Below are positions 9,146-19,232 of a stretch of 64,000 nucleotides of DNA, one piece after another. Every line of letters begins with the position of its first letter. Positions within the stretch are counted from its first letter, which is position 1. The stretch spans positions 124,001 through 188,000 of the forward strand of contig NC_009706.1 in the NCBI RefSeq assembly GCF_000016505.1. The letters run 5' to 3'. Source of the DNA: Clostridium kluyveri DSM 555. Lineage in GTDB: Bacteria; Bacillota; Clostridia; Clostridiales; Clostridiaceae. Made by a program: the position numbers and the translations under genes. Below the pieces are notes generated by a model that saw only the letters and a program-made list of their open reading frames with translations, was not told the DNA's origin and did not search any database.

Positions 9146-9227
9146 ATTAACACCTCCAATAGGATATCGAATATAGTATTACCCTATTAGAGGTATTTTA
9201 CACCTAATTATAAATTTTTTCATGGAG

Positions 9228-10601
9228 TTATTGATTTAAATATAATTCACCAACTTGAAAAACGTCTCCTGCCCCTATTGTTAAGAGTACATCTCCTTCT
9301 GTTAAAATGTTATTTAAATACTGAACTATTGAATCGAAGTCTTTTATGTTTCTGCACTTAACCCCTCTCTTTATAATTTGCTCACATAGCATAGATGAAC
9401 TTATTTCACCTGTGTCTTTTTCTCTTGCAGGAAATATGTCTGATAGTATTAGTTCATCTACATTATCAAAAGCAGCAGTGAATTCTTTAAATAAACTTAT
9501 AGTTCTTGAAAAAGTATGGGGTTGAAATACACAAATTATTCTTTTATGAGGATAATTTTTTGCAGCATTTAAAGTTGCTTTGATCTCTGTAGGGTGATGT
9601 GCATAATCATCTATAACCACTACACCTTTTCTCTGGCCTTTAATTTCAAATCTTCTATGGGTACCTTTAAAACTTTTTAGTCCATTTATTATATTATCAA
9701 CTGATATATTTAAAATCAAAGAAACGGATATACTTGCTAGTGCATTTAATATATTATGTTCGCCTGGAACACTTAAATTCAAGGAAAATAATTTTTTATC
9801 GGATTTATATACTTCAAAGAAAGCACGTCCTTCTTTGTCAAAGCATATATTTTTAGCAGTAATATCTCCAGTTTCTATACCATAGCTCATTACATTGCAA
9901 TTTACATTTGATATAATTTTTTCCATTCTTCTATCATCAGCACAGCATACCAAATATCCTTCCTTAGGAATTAGTTTTCCGAATTTTATAAATGCATTTT
10001 GTATTTCTTCTATATCTTTATAGTAATCTAGATGATCTGCATCGATATTTAAGATTATACCTATAAAGGGAAAGAATTTAAGAAAGGATTCTTTATATTC
10101 ACAAGCCTCTGTAATAAAGAAAGGACTATTCCCAATACGGACATTTCCACCTATTATGTCTAAATTTCCGCCCACAAGTATGGTAGGATCCAGATTAGCT
10201 TCAAGTGTTATGGAGGATAACATGGAAGTGGTGGTAGTTTTACCGTGAGTACCGGATACTGCTATATTGTATTTATGTCCTTTCATTATTTCACCTAAGA
10301 ATTCAGCCCTGTCCATAAGGGGGATATTTAAATCTTTAGCTTTTAATAGTTCTTCATTATTTTTTGAAATTGCAGCAGTGTATACTACAAGATCTATATC
10401 AGAGGTTATATTTTGGCTTATCTGTCCTATATATACTTTTGCTCCTTTTAATTCTAATCTTTCTGTGGCTTCAGAAGATTTCACATCTGAACCGGAGACT
10501 TTAAAGCCTTTTTCCAGCAAAATTTCTGCTAGTGCACTCATACTTATTCCGCCTATGCCTATAAAATGAACTTTTTTATTTTTTATAAAATCAAATGACA
10601 A
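9228..10601 (-). CDS. murC: UDP-N-acetylmuramate--L-alanine ligase
   Basis: MurC adds L-alanine to UDP-MurNAc, the first amino-acid addition of peptidoglycan synthesis, in the cytoplasm with ATP. The N-terminal Rossmann domain has [11 protein letters not shown] near residue 16. The ATP loop is [11 protein letters not shown] near residue 118, the central domain has [10 protein letters not shown], and the C-terminal domain has the [10 protein letters not shown] motif diagnostic of MurC. Its 457 residues match the family. The start is TTG with AAGGAGTGAT upstream. It is transcribed opposite to purR, leaving a 292-bp divergent intergenic region. Confidence 0.96.
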   Translation of the reverse strand: MSFDFIKNKKVHFIGIGGISMSALAEILLEKGFKVSGSDVKSSEATERLELKGAKVYIGQISQNITSDIDLVVYTAAISKNNEELLKAKDLNIPLMDRAEFLGEIMKGHKYNIAVSGTHGKTTTTSMLSSITLEANLDPTILVGGNLDIIGGNVRIGNSPFFITEACEYKESFLKFFPFIGIILNIDADHLDYYKDIEEIQNAFIKFGKLIPKEGYLVCCADDRRMEKIISNVNCNVMSYGIETGDITAKNICFDKEGRAFFEVYKSDKKLFSLNLSVPGEHNILNALASISVSLILNISVDNIINGLKSFKGTHRRFEIKGQRKGVVVIDDYAHHPTEIKATLNAAKNYPHKRIICVFQPHTFSRTISLFKEFTAAFDNVDELILSDIFPAREKDTGEISSSMLCEQIIKRGVKCRNIKDFDSIVQYLNNILTEGDVLLTIGAGDVFQVGELYLNQ

Positions 10602-10703
10602 TTAAATCACTCCTTATAATTAACTTGACCTATTTACTAATTATATACAAAATTTAGTTAAAAAACACACAAAATCATACTTTTTTAAAATAAAAACATG
10701 GGG

Positions 10704-10734
10704 AAACTCCATTTGAACTTTAGAATCACTTGAT
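10704..10734 (+). repeat. Detached 3' tail of the dispersed structured repeat
   Basis: A 31-bp segment that aligns with the tails at 14950-14980 and 43441-43471. It has the same AAACT...TGAAC spacing and ends in TAGAATCACTTGAT. The hairpin part of the repeat is not visible upstream, so this is either a relic or a minimal form. It lies between the divergent murC and purR genes and may be close to their promoters. Confidence 0.55.
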
Positions 10735-10893
10735 AATGAGCATTGTTTTAGTGAGAGTTAAAATGGAATGAATTTTTGTGTATTAGTATTAGAATTAAAT
10801 AAGAGTTGATTATTGATGACTTTTAGAATACAATATGAATAATAGAATAAAATCTTAAGATATTATTCGTAAAATTTATAGATAGGTGATAAG

Positions 10894-11706
10894 ATGCAGA
10901 AATTCAGTAGAAACCATAGAATAGCGGCAATAACTAAAATTTTGCTGGAAAATCCTAACAAAATAATGAGTCTGAATAATTTTACTCTTATGTTTAATAC
11001 AGCTAAGTCCACAGTAAGTGAAGATATATTAGTAGTGAAAGACACTTTGAATAAATTTCAAATGGGAAGAATAGATACTATATCCGGAGCCTCAGGAGGG
11101 ATAAAGTATGTCTGTGGAATATCCAGTGAAAAGAGAAGAGAATTTGCTGAAAAATTATGTATTATTTTGAAAAATAGAGAAAGAATAATACCAGGCAATT
11201 TTTTATATATGACAGATATAATGTTTAATCCTGCTATAATATATATTGCAGGAGTGATCTTAGCATCTATTTTTATAGAGAAAAATATTGATTATGTGGT
11301 TACTGTTGAAACCAAAGGGATTCCTTTAGCTTATGAGGTGGCTAGGATGATGGGAGTCCAACTTGTAGTTGTAAGGAGAGAACAAAAGTTTACTGAAGGG
11401 TCTACTTTAACTATAAATTATGTTTCAGGTTCTACAGGAAGAATTCAAACTATGTCCTTATCTAAAAAGGCCTTAAAGAAGGGGAGTAAATGTATTTTTA
11501 TAGATGACTTTATGAGGGCAGGAGGAACTGCCATAGGCATAATAAATCTATTGAAAGAATTTGAAAGTGAACTTTTGGGCATAGGGTTTTTAATAGATAA
11601 TGTAGAAACCCCTAAAAAATTAGTACAGGATTATAAATCTATAGTAGATTTTAAAGGTATTGATGAAAATGGTAATGCATTGTTATTCCCTTCTGGAAAC
11701 ATTTAA
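10894..11706 (+). CDS. purR: Pur operon repressor
   Basis: 270-residue PurR of the Gram-positive type: an N-terminal winged-helix DNA-binding domain (about residues 1-73) fused to a phosphoribosyltransferase-like effector domain that binds PRPP. The PRPP loop is seen as CIFIDDFMRAGGTAIG near residue 205, and the flexible-loop region as FTEGSTLTINYVSGS. In B. subtilis PurR represses purine synthesis genes and is relieved by PRPP. The ATG has GATAGGTGAT upstream. It is followed by a terminator and then spoVG, the same order as purR-yabJ-spoVG in Bacillus but without yabJ. Prs, which makes PRPP, is encoded 2 kb downstream. Confidence 0.93.
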   Translation: MQKFSRNHRIAAITKILLENPNKIMSLNNFTLMFNTAKSTVSEDILVVKDTLNKFQMGRIDTISGASGGIKYVCGISSEKRREFAEKLCIILKNRERIIPGNFLYMTDIMFNPAIIYIAGVILASIFIEKNIDYVVTVETKGIPLAYEVARMMGVQLVVVRREQKFTEGSTLTINYVSGSTGRIQTMSLSKKALKKGSKCIFIDDFMRAGGTAIGIINLLKEFESELLGIGFLIDNVETPKKLVQDYKSIVDFKGIDENGNALLFPSGNI

Positions 11707-11740
11707 CTAATAAAATTTTCAAAAAATTTATTAGTTTTTC
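11705..11740 (+). terminator. purR terminator
   Basis: AACTAATAAA (11705-11714) pairs with TTTATTAGTT (11728-11737), with extra A/T pairing inside, followed by a T-run. It begins at the purR stop codon. Confidence 0.7.
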
Positions 11741-11751
11741 AAAAAACAAGA

Positions 11752-11777
11752 AGGAAAAATATAAGATATAGAGAATA
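11752..11777 (+). promoter_or_regulatory. Candidate sigma-H promoter of spoVG
   Basis: AGGAAAA (11752-11758), 13 bases, then AGAATA (11772-11777). The B. subtilis spoVG sigma-H promoter, as I recall it, has AGGATTT, 13 bases, then GGAATT. The spacing matches and the core AGGA and GAAT bases are conserved. It starts transcription about 25-30 bases before the spoVG start. Confidence 0.55.
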
Positions 11778-11809
11778 GTATATACATAAGCATCTTGGAG
11801 GTGGATTAT

Positions 11810-12100
11810 ATGCAAATTACAGATGTCAGAGTGAGGAAAATTGCTGCCGAGGGTAAGATGAAAGCTATTGTTTCAGTAACCTTTGATAACGAATTCGTTG
11901 TTCACGATATAAAGGTTATAGAAGGTCAGAATGGTCTTTTTATAGCAATGCCAAGTAGGAAAACTCCTGATGGAGAGTTTAAGGATATTGCTCACCCAAT
12001 AAATACTCAAACAAGAGAGAAGATACAAAAAGCAATTCTTGGTGAGTATGAAAAAGTAAAAAATGAGGAAACTGTTACCGAGGAAAAGGTAGAGGAATAA
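11810..12100 (+). CDS. spoVG: Septation and sporulation regulator SpoVG
   Basis: 96-residue SpoVG, a small nucleic-acid-binding regulator conserved in Firmicutes that affects septation, sporulation and virulence-type genes. The hallmark N-terminus [11 protein letters not shown] and the central [19 protein letters not shown] are intact. The start at 11810 is fixed by GGAGGTGG seven bases upstream; an upstream in-frame start would overlap it. A candidate sigma-H promoter precedes the gene, and a strong terminator overlaps its stop codon, so it is probably monocistronic. Confidence 0.95.
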   Translation: MQITDVRVRKIAAEGKMKAIVSVTFDNEFVVHDIKVIEGQNGLFIAMPSRKTPDGEFKDIAHPINTQTREKIQKAILGEYEKVKNEETVTEEKVEE

Positions 12101-12130
12101 TAAAAAGGAGTAATTACTCCTTTTTATTAT
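12096..12130 (+). terminator. spoVG terminator
   Basis: AATAATAAAAAGGAGT pairs with ACTCCTTTTTATTATT around a tiny AATT loop, giving a long A/T-flanked stem followed by T's. It overlaps the stop codon. Confidence 0.85.
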
Positions 12131-12255
12131 TTTCAGCTATTTTATGCTATTTTTATAAGGTTGCAAATAATTTTTATATAAAATATAATATTAAGGGATG
12201 TTTAATGATATATTGTAGAAAAGTGAAGATTTATAACCATTAAAGAGGTGTTGAA

Positions 12256-13626
12256 ATGTATAATTGTGCTATAATACTGGCTGCAGGTGAAGGTAAAAGA
12301 ATGAAATCTTCTAAACCTAAAGTACTTCATAAAATCTGCGGCAAAGAAATGATAAATGTAGTTATTGATGTTGTAAAAAAAGCACAAATAAAGGATATAA
12401 ATGTGGTAATTGGGAAAAATTCAGAAAAAGTAAAAAAAGCTACAGAGGTTAAAAATACAAGTTATTCTTTTCAAGATAAACAACTAGGCACAGGACATGC
12501 GGTTCTTTGTGCTAGTGATTTTTTAAAAAACAAAAGAGGAATTGTAGCTGTATTCACAGGGGATTCACCTTTAATAAAAGAAAATACTATAAAAAACATG
12601 CTGGATTTTCATGAAGCTGGGGGCTATGGAGCTACTATACTTACATCTATAGTACAAAATCCTTTTGGTTATGGAAGAATCATAAGAGAGGAAGATGAAC
12701 AGGTACTTAAAATAGTGGAACATAAGGATTGTCTACAAGAAGAGCTCCAGGTTAAGGAAATAAATTCGGGGATGTATTGTTTTGATATAGAAAGTTTAAT
12801 TGAAAGCTTAGGTAAAATACGTAATAATAATGCTCAAGGGGAGTATTATTTAACAGATGTTATAGAGATATTAAAGCAAGAGGGGAAAAAAATAGGTGCA
12901 CTTCCCATTCCTTTTGAGGAAACTATGGGAGTCAATTCAAGGGTACAGCTTGCAGAGGCTGAAAAGATTATGAGAAACAGAATAAATAAAATACATATGG
13001 AAAATGGAGTTACGTTAATTGATCATAATAATACTTACATAGATTTAGATATTCAAATAGGAAAAGATACAATAATATATCCTGGGAATGTTTTTCAGGG
13101 GGATACTGTTATAGGCGAAAATTGTATTTTTTATCCTAATTCTAGAATACAAAGTAGTGTAATAAAGGATAATGTAACAGTGGAGAATTCTGTAGTATTA
13201 GAAAGTACAATAGGGGAAAATACTAGTGTAGGGCCTTTTGCTTATATAAGACCTGAAACTACAATAGGAAAATCTGTGAAGATAGGTGATTTTGTAGAAG
13301 TTAAAAAGTCTACAATAGGTGATAATACAAAAGTATCTCATTTAACATACATAGGGGATGCTGAAGTTGGAAGCAAGTGCAATTTTGGCTGTGGAACTGT
13401 TGTAGTAAACTATAATGGAAAAAATAAGAATAAAACCTTGATCGGAAATAATTCATTTATAGGATGTAATACAAATTTGGTGTCTCCAGTTAAGGTTAAT
13501 GACAATACTTATATAGCTGCAGGTTCTACTATAACAGATGAAGTTCCAGAAGGTGCACTGGCTATAGCAAGGGCACGGCAGGTGAATAAGAAGAGTTGGG
13601 TGTATAAAAAAGGATTAAAGAAATAA
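12256..13626 (+). CDS. glmU: Bifunctional GlcN-1-P acetyltransferase / GlcNAc-1-P uridyltransferase
   Basis: GlmU makes UDP-GlcNAc, the precursor of peptidoglycan and wall polymers, in two steps. The N-terminal pyrophosphorylase domain carries [11 protein letters not shown] (residues 9-19) and GTGHAVLCA. The C-terminal half is a left-handed beta-helix of hexapeptide repeats (for example [17 protein letters not shown]) ending in the acetyltransferase site ([21 protein letters not shown]). 456 residues is normal. It lies 24 bp before prs and is probably co-transcribed with it, as in B. subtilis. Its product feeds the MurC/MurD pathway also encoded here. Confidence 0.96.
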   Translation: MYNCAIILAAGEGKRMKSSKPKVLHKICGKEMINVVIDVVKKAQIKDINVVIGKNSEKVKKATEVKNTSYSFQDKQLGTGHAVLCASDFLKNKRGIVAVFTGDSPLIKENTIKNMLDFHEAGGYGATILTSIVQNPFGYGRIIREEDEQVLKIVEHKDCLQEELQVKEINSGMYCFDIESLIESLGKIRNNNAQGEYYLTDVIEILKQEGKKIGALPIPFEETMGVNSRVQLAEAEKIMRNRINKIHMENGVTLIDHNNTYIDLDIQIGKDTIIYPGNVFQGDTVIGENCIFYPNSRIQSSVIKDNVTVENSVVLESTIGENTSVGPFAYIRPETTIGKSVKIGDFVEVKKSTIGDNTKVSHLTYIGDAEVGSKCNFGCGTVVVNYNGKNKNKTLIGNNSFIGCNTNLVSPVKVNDNTYIAAGSTITDEVPEGALAIARARQVNKKSWVYKKGLKK

Positions 13627-13650
13627 AAATTTTTAGGAGGGCTTTACATA

Positions 13651-14610
13651 ATGATAACCCATGGTAAAAATATTAAAATTTTTGCAGGAAATTCTCATCC
13701 TGATTTAGCTAAACAAATAGGGGATATTTTAGGCATTAAAGTAGGAGATTCCAAAGTTACAACTTTTAGTGATGGGGAAATATGTGTAAATATTAATGAA
13801 ACAGTAAGAGGAATGGATGTATTTATAGTTCAATCCACGAATAATCCAGTAAATGATAATTTGATGGAACTTTTAATTATGATTGATGCTTTTAAAAGAG
13901 CCTCTGCAGGAAGAATAACTGCTGTAATACCTTATTATGGTTATGCAAGACAAGATAGAAAGGCTAAGGCAAGGGATCCAATTACAGCAAAACTTGTAGC
14001 TGATATATTAACAGCTACTGGTGCAGATAGAGTACTTACAATGGATTTACATGCTTCTCAAATTCAGGGATATTTTAATATACCTCTTGATCATCTTTTA
14101 GGAACACCTATACTTGCAAAATATTTTATACAAAAAGGATTTGATGAAAAGGATGATGTGGTTGTAGTTTCTCCGGATCTTGGAAGCGTAACTAGAGCCA
14201 GAAAGTTTGCAGATAAACTTCATGCATCCATAGCTATTATAGATAAAAGGAGACCTAGAGTTAATGTATCTGAAATAATGAATATAATTGGAGATATAAA
14301 GGATAAGACCGTTATATTAGTAGATGATATGATAGATACAGCAGGCACAATAACAAATGGGGCTAATGCTCTTATAGAACGGGGAGCAAAAGAAGTTTAT
14401 GCATGCTGTACCCATGCTGTTTTATCGGGACCTGCAATAGAAAGAATAAAGAACTCTGCTATAAAAGAGTTAGTAATGTTAAACACAATAAATTTACCAG
14501 AGAATAAGATACTGGATAACTTCAAGATATTATCTATAGCTCCAGTATTTGCTGAAGCTATAAGAAGAATATATGAAGATATTTCGGTGAGTAAATTATT
14601 CGAAGATTAA
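13651..14610 (+). CDS. prs: Ribose-phosphate pyrophosphokinase
   Basis: Prs converts ribose-5-phosphate and ATP to PRPP for purine, pyrimidine, His and Trp synthesis. 319 residues, as expected for class I. Visible motifs are [16 protein letters not shown] near the N-terminus, the ATP/flexible-loop region [31 protein letters not shown], and the PRPP loop [14 protein letters not shown] near residue 228. The ribosome site is AGGAGGG. It follows glmU by 24 bp and ends at a clear terminator. PRPP is the effector of the PurR encoded upstream. Confidence 0.96.
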   Translation: MITHGKNIKIFAGNSHPDLAKQIGDILGIKVGDSKVTTFSDGEICVNINETVRGMDVFIVQSTNNPVNDNLMELLIMIDAFKRASAGRITAVIPYYGYARQDRKAKARDPITAKLVADILTATGADRVLTMDLHASQIQGYFNIPLDHLLGTPILAKYFIQKGFDEKDDVVVVSPDLGSVTRARKFADKLHASIAIIDKRRPRVNVSEIMNIIGDIKDKTVILVDDMIDTAGTITNGANALIERGAKEVYACCTHAVLSGPAIERIKNSAIKELVMLNTINLPENKILDNFKILSIAPVFAEAIRRIYEDISVSKLFED

Positions 14611-14618
14611 TAATATAG

Positions 14619-14650
14619 AGGCATGTGGAAATAATCCACATGCCTTTATA
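14619..14650 (+). terminator. glmU-prs terminator
   Basis: AGGCATGTGGA (14619-14629) pairs perfectly with TCCACATGCCT (14635-14645) around a five-base loop, followed by TTATA. It lies just after the prs stop codon. Confidence 0.85.
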
Positions 14651-14879
14651 GCGGTGATTTTGAGACTTAGGTGAAGTTTGGTAGTAAGACATATTTTATC
14701 CATTTAAATCTTATAGGATAAATATTTGTAACTTATTTGTAACTTTTGAAGATACAATATTATTTAGGCTAAAATATATGATAGATTTAATATAGGAATA
14801 ATCGTTTAAGTATAATTATTTGACAATATTTGATTAAAAATTATATACAGGGGTTAAAATCATGTAACTTATAGAATTA

Positions 14880-14980
14880 TTTATCCAAATATGGTAATTA
14901 GCTAATACTCCAATTTTCTTCAAAGTAGGAGATAAGCATTTCCTATAGCAAACTTTACCTGAACCTAAGAATCATTTGTT
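14880..14980 (+). repeat. Dispersed structured repeat, copy B
   Basis: Begins TTTATCCAAA, like the copies at 45806 and 53591. It then has an inner hairpin with CTCC pairing to GGAG around the shared TTTTCTTCAAAGTA-type loop. It ends in the tail ACCTGAACCTAAGAATCAT also found, with changes, at 45.93, 43.45 and 10.7 kb. The outer stem partner GGATAA is lost, so this copy is shortened. Confidence 0.6.
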
Positions 14981-14984
14981 CTAG

Positions 14985-15062
14985 ATGAGCAGCAGAGTTT
15001 ATCTTGTATTTTAGAGAAATTTTAGAAGTATTTGGGCAGTGCTAGCTTTAGGATAAATATAG
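14985..15062 (-). repeat. Dispersed structured repeat, inverted half-copy
   Basis: Read on the minus strand from 15062, the sequence starts TTTATCCTAAAGCTAGCACT, resembling the 5' end of the copy at 53591 (TTTATCCGAACGCTGCCAGT). It runs on to a CTCTGCTGCTCATC segment resembling that copy's GAGCACTGCTATG. It meets copy B tail to tail at about 14985. Confidence 0.45.
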
Positions 15063-15093
15063 GTACGTGTTTATAATTTTAGGAGGGAATTAG

Positions 15094-15780
15094 ATGGAAG
15101 GCTCAATAGGAAAAATTTTAATTGTAGATGACGATGAAAATATATGTGAAGTAATAAAAATGTATGTGGAGAGTGCTGGCTATGAAGTGCAAGTTGCAAA
15201 TGATGGAAAGTCAGCAGAAACAACATTTTTAGAATATAAACCGGATTTAGTAATCCTAGATATAATGCTTCCTAATATCGATGGAATAGATGTTCTTAAA
15301 TGGATAAGAAAAGATTATGAAACTCCTGTAATTATGCTTACGGCAAAAGGAGAAACCTTTGATAAAGTTTTAGGGCTTGAACTTGGAGCAGATGATTATA
15401 TAGTAAAGCCTTTTGAACCTAAAGAGATGTTAGCAAGGATTAAAGCAGTACTTAGGAGATACAGCGTAGATAATGAAAACAAAGAAGTATTGAAATTTGA
15501 ACAGTTAACTATTGATATAAATTCATATACAGTTACCTATAGAAATGAAGATATAAAGATGCCGCCAAAAGAGTTTGAATTATTATATTATCTGGCTAAT
15601 AATAAAAATAGAGTATTTACTAGAGAGCAGCTTTTATGTGAAGTGTGGGGATATGATTATCCTGGAGATTCTAGAACTGTAGATGTACATGTTAAAAGAT
15701 TAAGAGAAAAACTTCAAGGAGGACCTAACTGGCAAATAGAAACAGTATGGGGTGTTGGATATAAGTTTGAGGTGAAGTAG
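15094..15780 (+). CDS. OmpR/PhoB-family response regulator
   Basis: 228-residue DNA-binding response regulator. The receiver domain (about residues 7-118) has the acidic pair D13/D14, the phosphoacceptor Asp56 in VILDIMLPN, the T of IMLTAKG and the Lys of IVKPFEP. The C-terminal winged helix (about 133-227) has the usual PPKEFELLYYLANN...REQLLCEVWG...DSRTVDVHVKRLREKL. It binds direct repeats once phosphorylated by its partner kinase. The stop codon is directly followed by the kinase ATG (no gap). The HtrA-like gene downstream suggests an envelope-stress role, by inference only. Confidence 0.93.
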   Translation: MEGSIGKILIVDDDENICEVIKMYVESAGYEVQVANDGKSAETTFLEYKPDLVILDIMLPNIDGIDVLKWIRKDYETPVIMLTAKGETFDKVLGLELGADDYIVKPFEPKEMLARIKAVLRRYSVDNENKEVLKFEQLTIDINSYTVTYRNEDIKMPPKEFELLYYLANNKNRVFTREQLLCEVWGYDYPGDSRTVDVHVKRLREKLQGGPNWQIETVWGVGYKFEVK

Positions 15781-17196
15781 ATGAAAAAGGGATTATTTTC
15801 AAAGCTTGTAGCTGCATTTACTGCAATTATTATAGTAAGTTTTGTAATGACAGCAGCTTTTTTGTCTTACTGGTTTGAGAGTTATTATTTTGAACAGAGA
15901 AAAAGTCAGCTGCTTAAAGAATCCCAATTTATAAGTTATAAGGCACTTCAATATTTAGCAGGAGACTTAACTTCAGATGAGATAAATGAAACTTTAAATA
16001 ATATAGCCAAGTATCTTTCGGCGGATATATGGCTTGTGGATAACTATGGTTATGTATATTCGGTATCAAAAAGTGAACATAAACAATTAGTAACTAATCC
16101 CACTCAGATAGTTACTAAAGATTTGGAAGAGCTTAGAGAAAATAAAACTGTAGATAAAAAAGAAATTCATTCAGATATACTTGTGGATCCAGTACATACT
16201 TTTGAAATACCTATTTTTTCAAATGGAGTTTTTAAAGGTGCTATACTTATGCATACTTCTATAAATGAACTAAGAGAACCTTTAAAGAGAGTATATGAGA
16301 TTATATGGATATCTGCTATCTTAGCTATTATAATATGCTCTGTTGTAATTTATTATCTTTCTCAGAGAATAATAGTATATCCACTTAAGAAGATTAATTA
16401 TGTAGCAGATAAAATATCAAAAGGAGAAGTGGAAAAAAGAGTATGTATAAATTCAAATGATGAAATTGGAGAATTGGCTAAATCTTTTAATAGTATGGCG
16501 GATTCACTGGAACAAGTGGAAAAAAATAGGAGACACTTTATATCTAATGTATCTCATGAAATAAGATCTCCGCTAACGTCTATAAAAGGGTTTATAGGCG
16601 GAATGATTGACGGCATTATTCCGCATGAAAAACAAAATTATTATTTGTCAGTTACTTATTCTGAAATACAGAGACTTACGAGACTTGTAAATGATCTTTT
16701 GGATTTATCCGCTATTGAAGCGGGGCAATTTAAACTTAGAATAGAGGAATTAGATATAAATGAAATTATAAGATTATGTATTATAAAATTTCAAACTAAA
16801 ATAAATGAAAAAAAATTAAAAGTAGATGTAGTTATGGAAAATGACAAACTTTATGTAGCTGCAGATAGAGATAGAATAAATCAGGTGGTCACAAATCTGA
16901 TAGATAATGCTGTTAAGTATGTAAATGTAGGTGGTAATATAAAGGTTTCAACTAAAATTAAGGGAGAGAAAGCATTTATATCTGTTTATAATGATGGTGA
17001 GGGAATACCAGAATCAGAATTGAAACATATATGGGATAGATTTTATAAATCGGATAAGTCAAGAACTTCAAAAGTTAGTACAGGACTTGGACTTTCTATT
17101 GTAAGGAGTATATTAACACAACTAGGAGAAGATATATGGGTTGAGAATAGAGAATCTGGTGGTATTATATTTGCATTTACTTTAAAAAGGGTTTAA
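15781..17196 (+). CDS. Sensor histidine kinase (membrane-bound)
   Basis: 471 residues. One N-terminal membrane helix (about 8-30), an extracellular sensor domain (about 31-170) and a second helix (WISAILAIIICSVVIYYL) lead to a HAMP domain (about 195-245). The H-box is NVSHEIRSPLTSIKGF, the N-box NLIDNAVKYV, and the G-boxes DGEGIPE and GLGLSIVRS. It autophosphorylates and passes phosphate to the response regulator encoded immediately upstream, with translation probably coupled. The arrangement resembles PhoR/WalK-type kinases, but there is no cytoplasmic PAS domain, so I do not name it. Signal unknown. Confidence 0.93.
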   Translation: MKKGLFSKLVAAFTAIIIVSFVMTAAFLSYWFESYYFEQRKSQLLKESQFISYKALQYLAGDLTSDEINETLNNIAKYLSADIWLVDNYGYVYSVSKSEHKQLVTNPTQIVTKDLEELRENKTVDKKEIHSDILVDPVHTFEIPIFSNGVFKGAILMHTSINELREPLKRVYEIIWISAILAIIICSVVIYYLSQRIIVYPLKKINYVADKISKGEVEKRVCINSNDEIGELAKSFNSMADSLEQVEKNRRHFISNVSHEIRSPLTSIKGFIGGMIDGIIPHEKQNYYLSVTYSEIQRLTRLVNDLLDLSAIEAGQFKLRIEELDINEIIRLCIIKFQTKINEKKLKVDVVMENDKLYVAADRDRINQVVTNLIDNAVKYVNVGGNIKVSTKIKGEKAFISVYNDGEGIPESELKHIWDRFYKSDKSRTSKVSTGLGLSIVRSILTQLGEDIWVENRESGGIIFAFTLKRV

Positions 17197-17276
17197 GAAA
17201 TTATTACATTCCGTTCATATTTGTGTAAAAATTTTTTACTATAATAACTCTAAATTTCAGTTATGAGGTGTATTTA

Positions 17277-18467
17277 ATGAATGATAACAACAGATATGAT
17301 GACATAAAAGACGTTTACTGGGAAAAAGTAGATGCAGATAGTGGAAAAATAAAATTTATAAATATGAATAGGCGATCCACTGTAAGAACGTTGGTTAAAC
17401 TGTGTTGTTTTATACTGGTGGCAGCTGTTTCGGGAGGCATATCTGGGGCATATATAGCAAATAAAAAGGAAAGTACCAAAATCTATACACCTGATAATCA
17501 GTTATTGGTGGAATCTAATAACGGCAATAAAAAACAAGAAGATACATCTGAAAGTAATATATATACAAATTCTATATCGAAAGTAGCACAAACGGTTGGT
17601 CTATCTGTAGTTGGTATAAGCAATAAGGCAGAAGGATATTTTGGATTACAGGATGTGGGAAGTGGATCGGGTATAATAGTTGATTCAAATGGATATATAG
17701 CCACTAATTATCATGTAATAGAAGGGGCAGATAAGGTTACAGTAAGACTTTCAAGTGGAAAGATTCTAGATGCATCTATATTGGGAGTTAACCAGCAGGC
17801 TGATTTAGCTGTAATAAAGGTGGATGCTAAAAATCTTCCTGTAGTTAAATTTGGAGATTCTTCAGCGGTAAAAGTAGGCGATATTGTAATTGCCGTAGGG
17901 AATTCTTTAGGTCAGGAGTTTCCAAGTGTTACTGCAGGTATAATAAGTGCACTAAATAGAAAAATAGAGTATAATGGAACTGTATACAAAGTTATTCAAA
18001 CAGATGCGGCTACAAATCCCGGAAATAGTGGAGGCGCTCTTTGTAATATAAAAGGTTATGTTATAGGTATTAATACTTTGAAGATAGGTTCTGATTCCAA
18101 TGTAGAGGGTATAAGTTTTGCAATAAATATAAATGATGCTAAAAATATAATAAAATCACTTATGAGTTATGGGGAAGTTTCAAAGCCCTATTTAGGTATA
18201 TATGGTGAAAGTGTAACATCACAGAATAATAATGTTCAAGGAGTGTACATACAACAGGTGGAGAAAGATAGTGGTGCTGCAGCTTCAGGTATAAAACCTA
18301 CGGATATATTGACTGAAATAGATGGTAAGAAGGTAAAGAGTTTATCAGACATAGAAGGGATACTGCAAGGACATAAGGTAGGAGATAAGGTTGTGGGGAA
18401 GATATGGAGAAATGGTAAGATCATAGAAATAGAAATAGTTCTTTCTGAAAATAAAGAAAGCGAATAA
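17277..18467 (+). CDS. HtrA/DegP-like trypsin-type serine protease, membrane-anchored
   Basis: 396 residues. A cytoplasmic N-terminus, one membrane helix (about 38-60, KLCCFILVAAVSGGISGAY) and a protease domain facing outside. The catalytic triad is visible: His in TNYHVIEGAD, Asp in QADLAVIKVD and Ser in NPGNSGGAL. A C-terminal PDZ domain (about 300-385) binds unfolded substrates. It degrades misfolded envelope proteins. The start at 17277 follows GAGGTG by seven bases. It comes 80 bp after the kinase gene, so it may be a target or part of the same regulon. It ends at a strong terminator. Confidence 0.92.
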   Translation: MNDNNRYDDIKDVYWEKVDADSGKIKFINMNRRSTVRTLVKLCCFILVAAVSGGISGAYIANKKESTKIYTPDNQLLVESNNGNKKQEDTSESNIYTNSISKVAQTVGLSVVGISNKAEGYFGLQDVGSGSGIIVDSNGYIATNYHVIEGADKVTVRLSSGKILDASILGVNQQADLAVIKVDAKNLPVVKFGDSSAVKVGDIVIAVGNSLGQEFPSVTAGIISALNRKIEYNGTVYKVIQTDAATNPGNSGGALCNIKGYVIGINTLKIGSDSNVEGISFAININDAKNIIKSLMSYGEVSKPYLGIYGESVTSQNNNVQGVYIQQVEKDSGAAASGIKPTDILTEIDGKKVKSLSDIEGILQGHKVGDKVVGKIWRNGKIIEIEIVLSENKESE

Positions 18468-18499
18468 TAAAGAGACTATATGTAAGTCTCTTTATTATT
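18463..18499 (+). terminator. Terminator after the HtrA-like gene
   Basis: AATAATAAAGAGACT (18463-18477) pairs perfectly with AGTCTCTTTATTATT (18485-18499) across a seven-base loop. It overlaps the end of the coding sequence. Confidence 0.88.
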
Positions 18500-18561
18500 T
18501 ATGTTTTTTAGTATAATATATTATTAAGATGATAATTTAAAGCTTAGATTGGAGTAAGAAC

Positions 18562-19125
18562 ATGTTTTTAATAGTTGGTTTAGGGAATATAGGAGTTAAA
18601 TATCACCGTACAAGACATAATATTGGATTTGATTTTATAGATTTAGTAAGCAAAAAGTATAATATTACCTTAAATAGGGAAAAATTTAAAGGAAATTATG
18701 GAGAAGGGTTCATAGGACAAAATAAAGTTATATTATTGAAACCTGGTACTTATATGAATCTAAGTGGGGAAAGTGTAAGAGAAGCTGTAAATTTTTATAA
18801 GATTGAAAATGACCGTATGATAATTATATATGATGATATAGATATAGATATTGGAAGGTTTAGAATAAGGCATCGGGGAAGTGCTGGAGGACATAATGGT
18901 ATAAAGAATATAATATTAAATCTAGGAACGGATGTATTTCCAAGAATAAAAATAGGTATTGGACATCCTAATGTAGATCTTGTATCTTATGTTCTTGGAA
19001 AGTTCTCTGAAGATGATAGGATTAATATAGAAAAGGTTTTAAAAACTAGTGTAGAAGCATTAGAGTGTATTATGGATTTTGGCATAGAAGTAGCTATGAA
19101 TAAGTTTAATGGATTTAAGCTGTGA
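18562..19125 (+). CDS. pth: Peptidyl-tRNA hydrolase
   Basis: 187-residue Pth, which frees tRNA from peptidyl-tRNA dropped by stalled ribosomes. The signature is TRHNIGFDF (catalytic His in TRHN), then [12 protein letters not shown] and the [23 protein letters not shown] block. The usual N-terminal GLGNPG reads GLGNIG here, a mild departure from the consensus proline. It is followed 107 bp later by mfd, as in B. subtilis (pth-yabK-mfd), with a terminator-like hairpin between them. Confidence 0.95.
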
Positions 19126-19145
19126 AATTTTATAATGTTACTTCA

Positions 19146-19183
19146 AACCGTTTAGTTTCTTTAATATAGAGAAACTAACGGTT
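19146..19183 (+). terminator. Terminator between pth and mfd
   Basis: AACCGTTTAGTTTCT (19146-19160) pairs with AGAAACTAACGGTT (19170-19183), with one bulge. The sequence that follows is only moderately T-rich, so termination may be partial. Confidence 0.65.
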
Positions 19184-19232
19184 ATTGTGCGTTTGATTTT
19201 TTATGAATAAATATTATAGGGTGGTTGTTAAA

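Larger units (their letters stand above)
14651..15093. other. 443-bp gene-free gap rich in repeat relics
   Basis: No coding sequence with a convincing ribosome site was found. The gap holds a short palindrome at 14695-14722 (TTTATCC ... GGATAAA), one copy of the dispersed structured repeat on the plus strand (about 14880-14980) and a half-copy on the minus strand (15062-14985). The last 25 bases contain AGGAGGGAA for the response regulator gene. The promoter of the two-component operon should be here, but I could not single it out. Confidence 0.6.
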
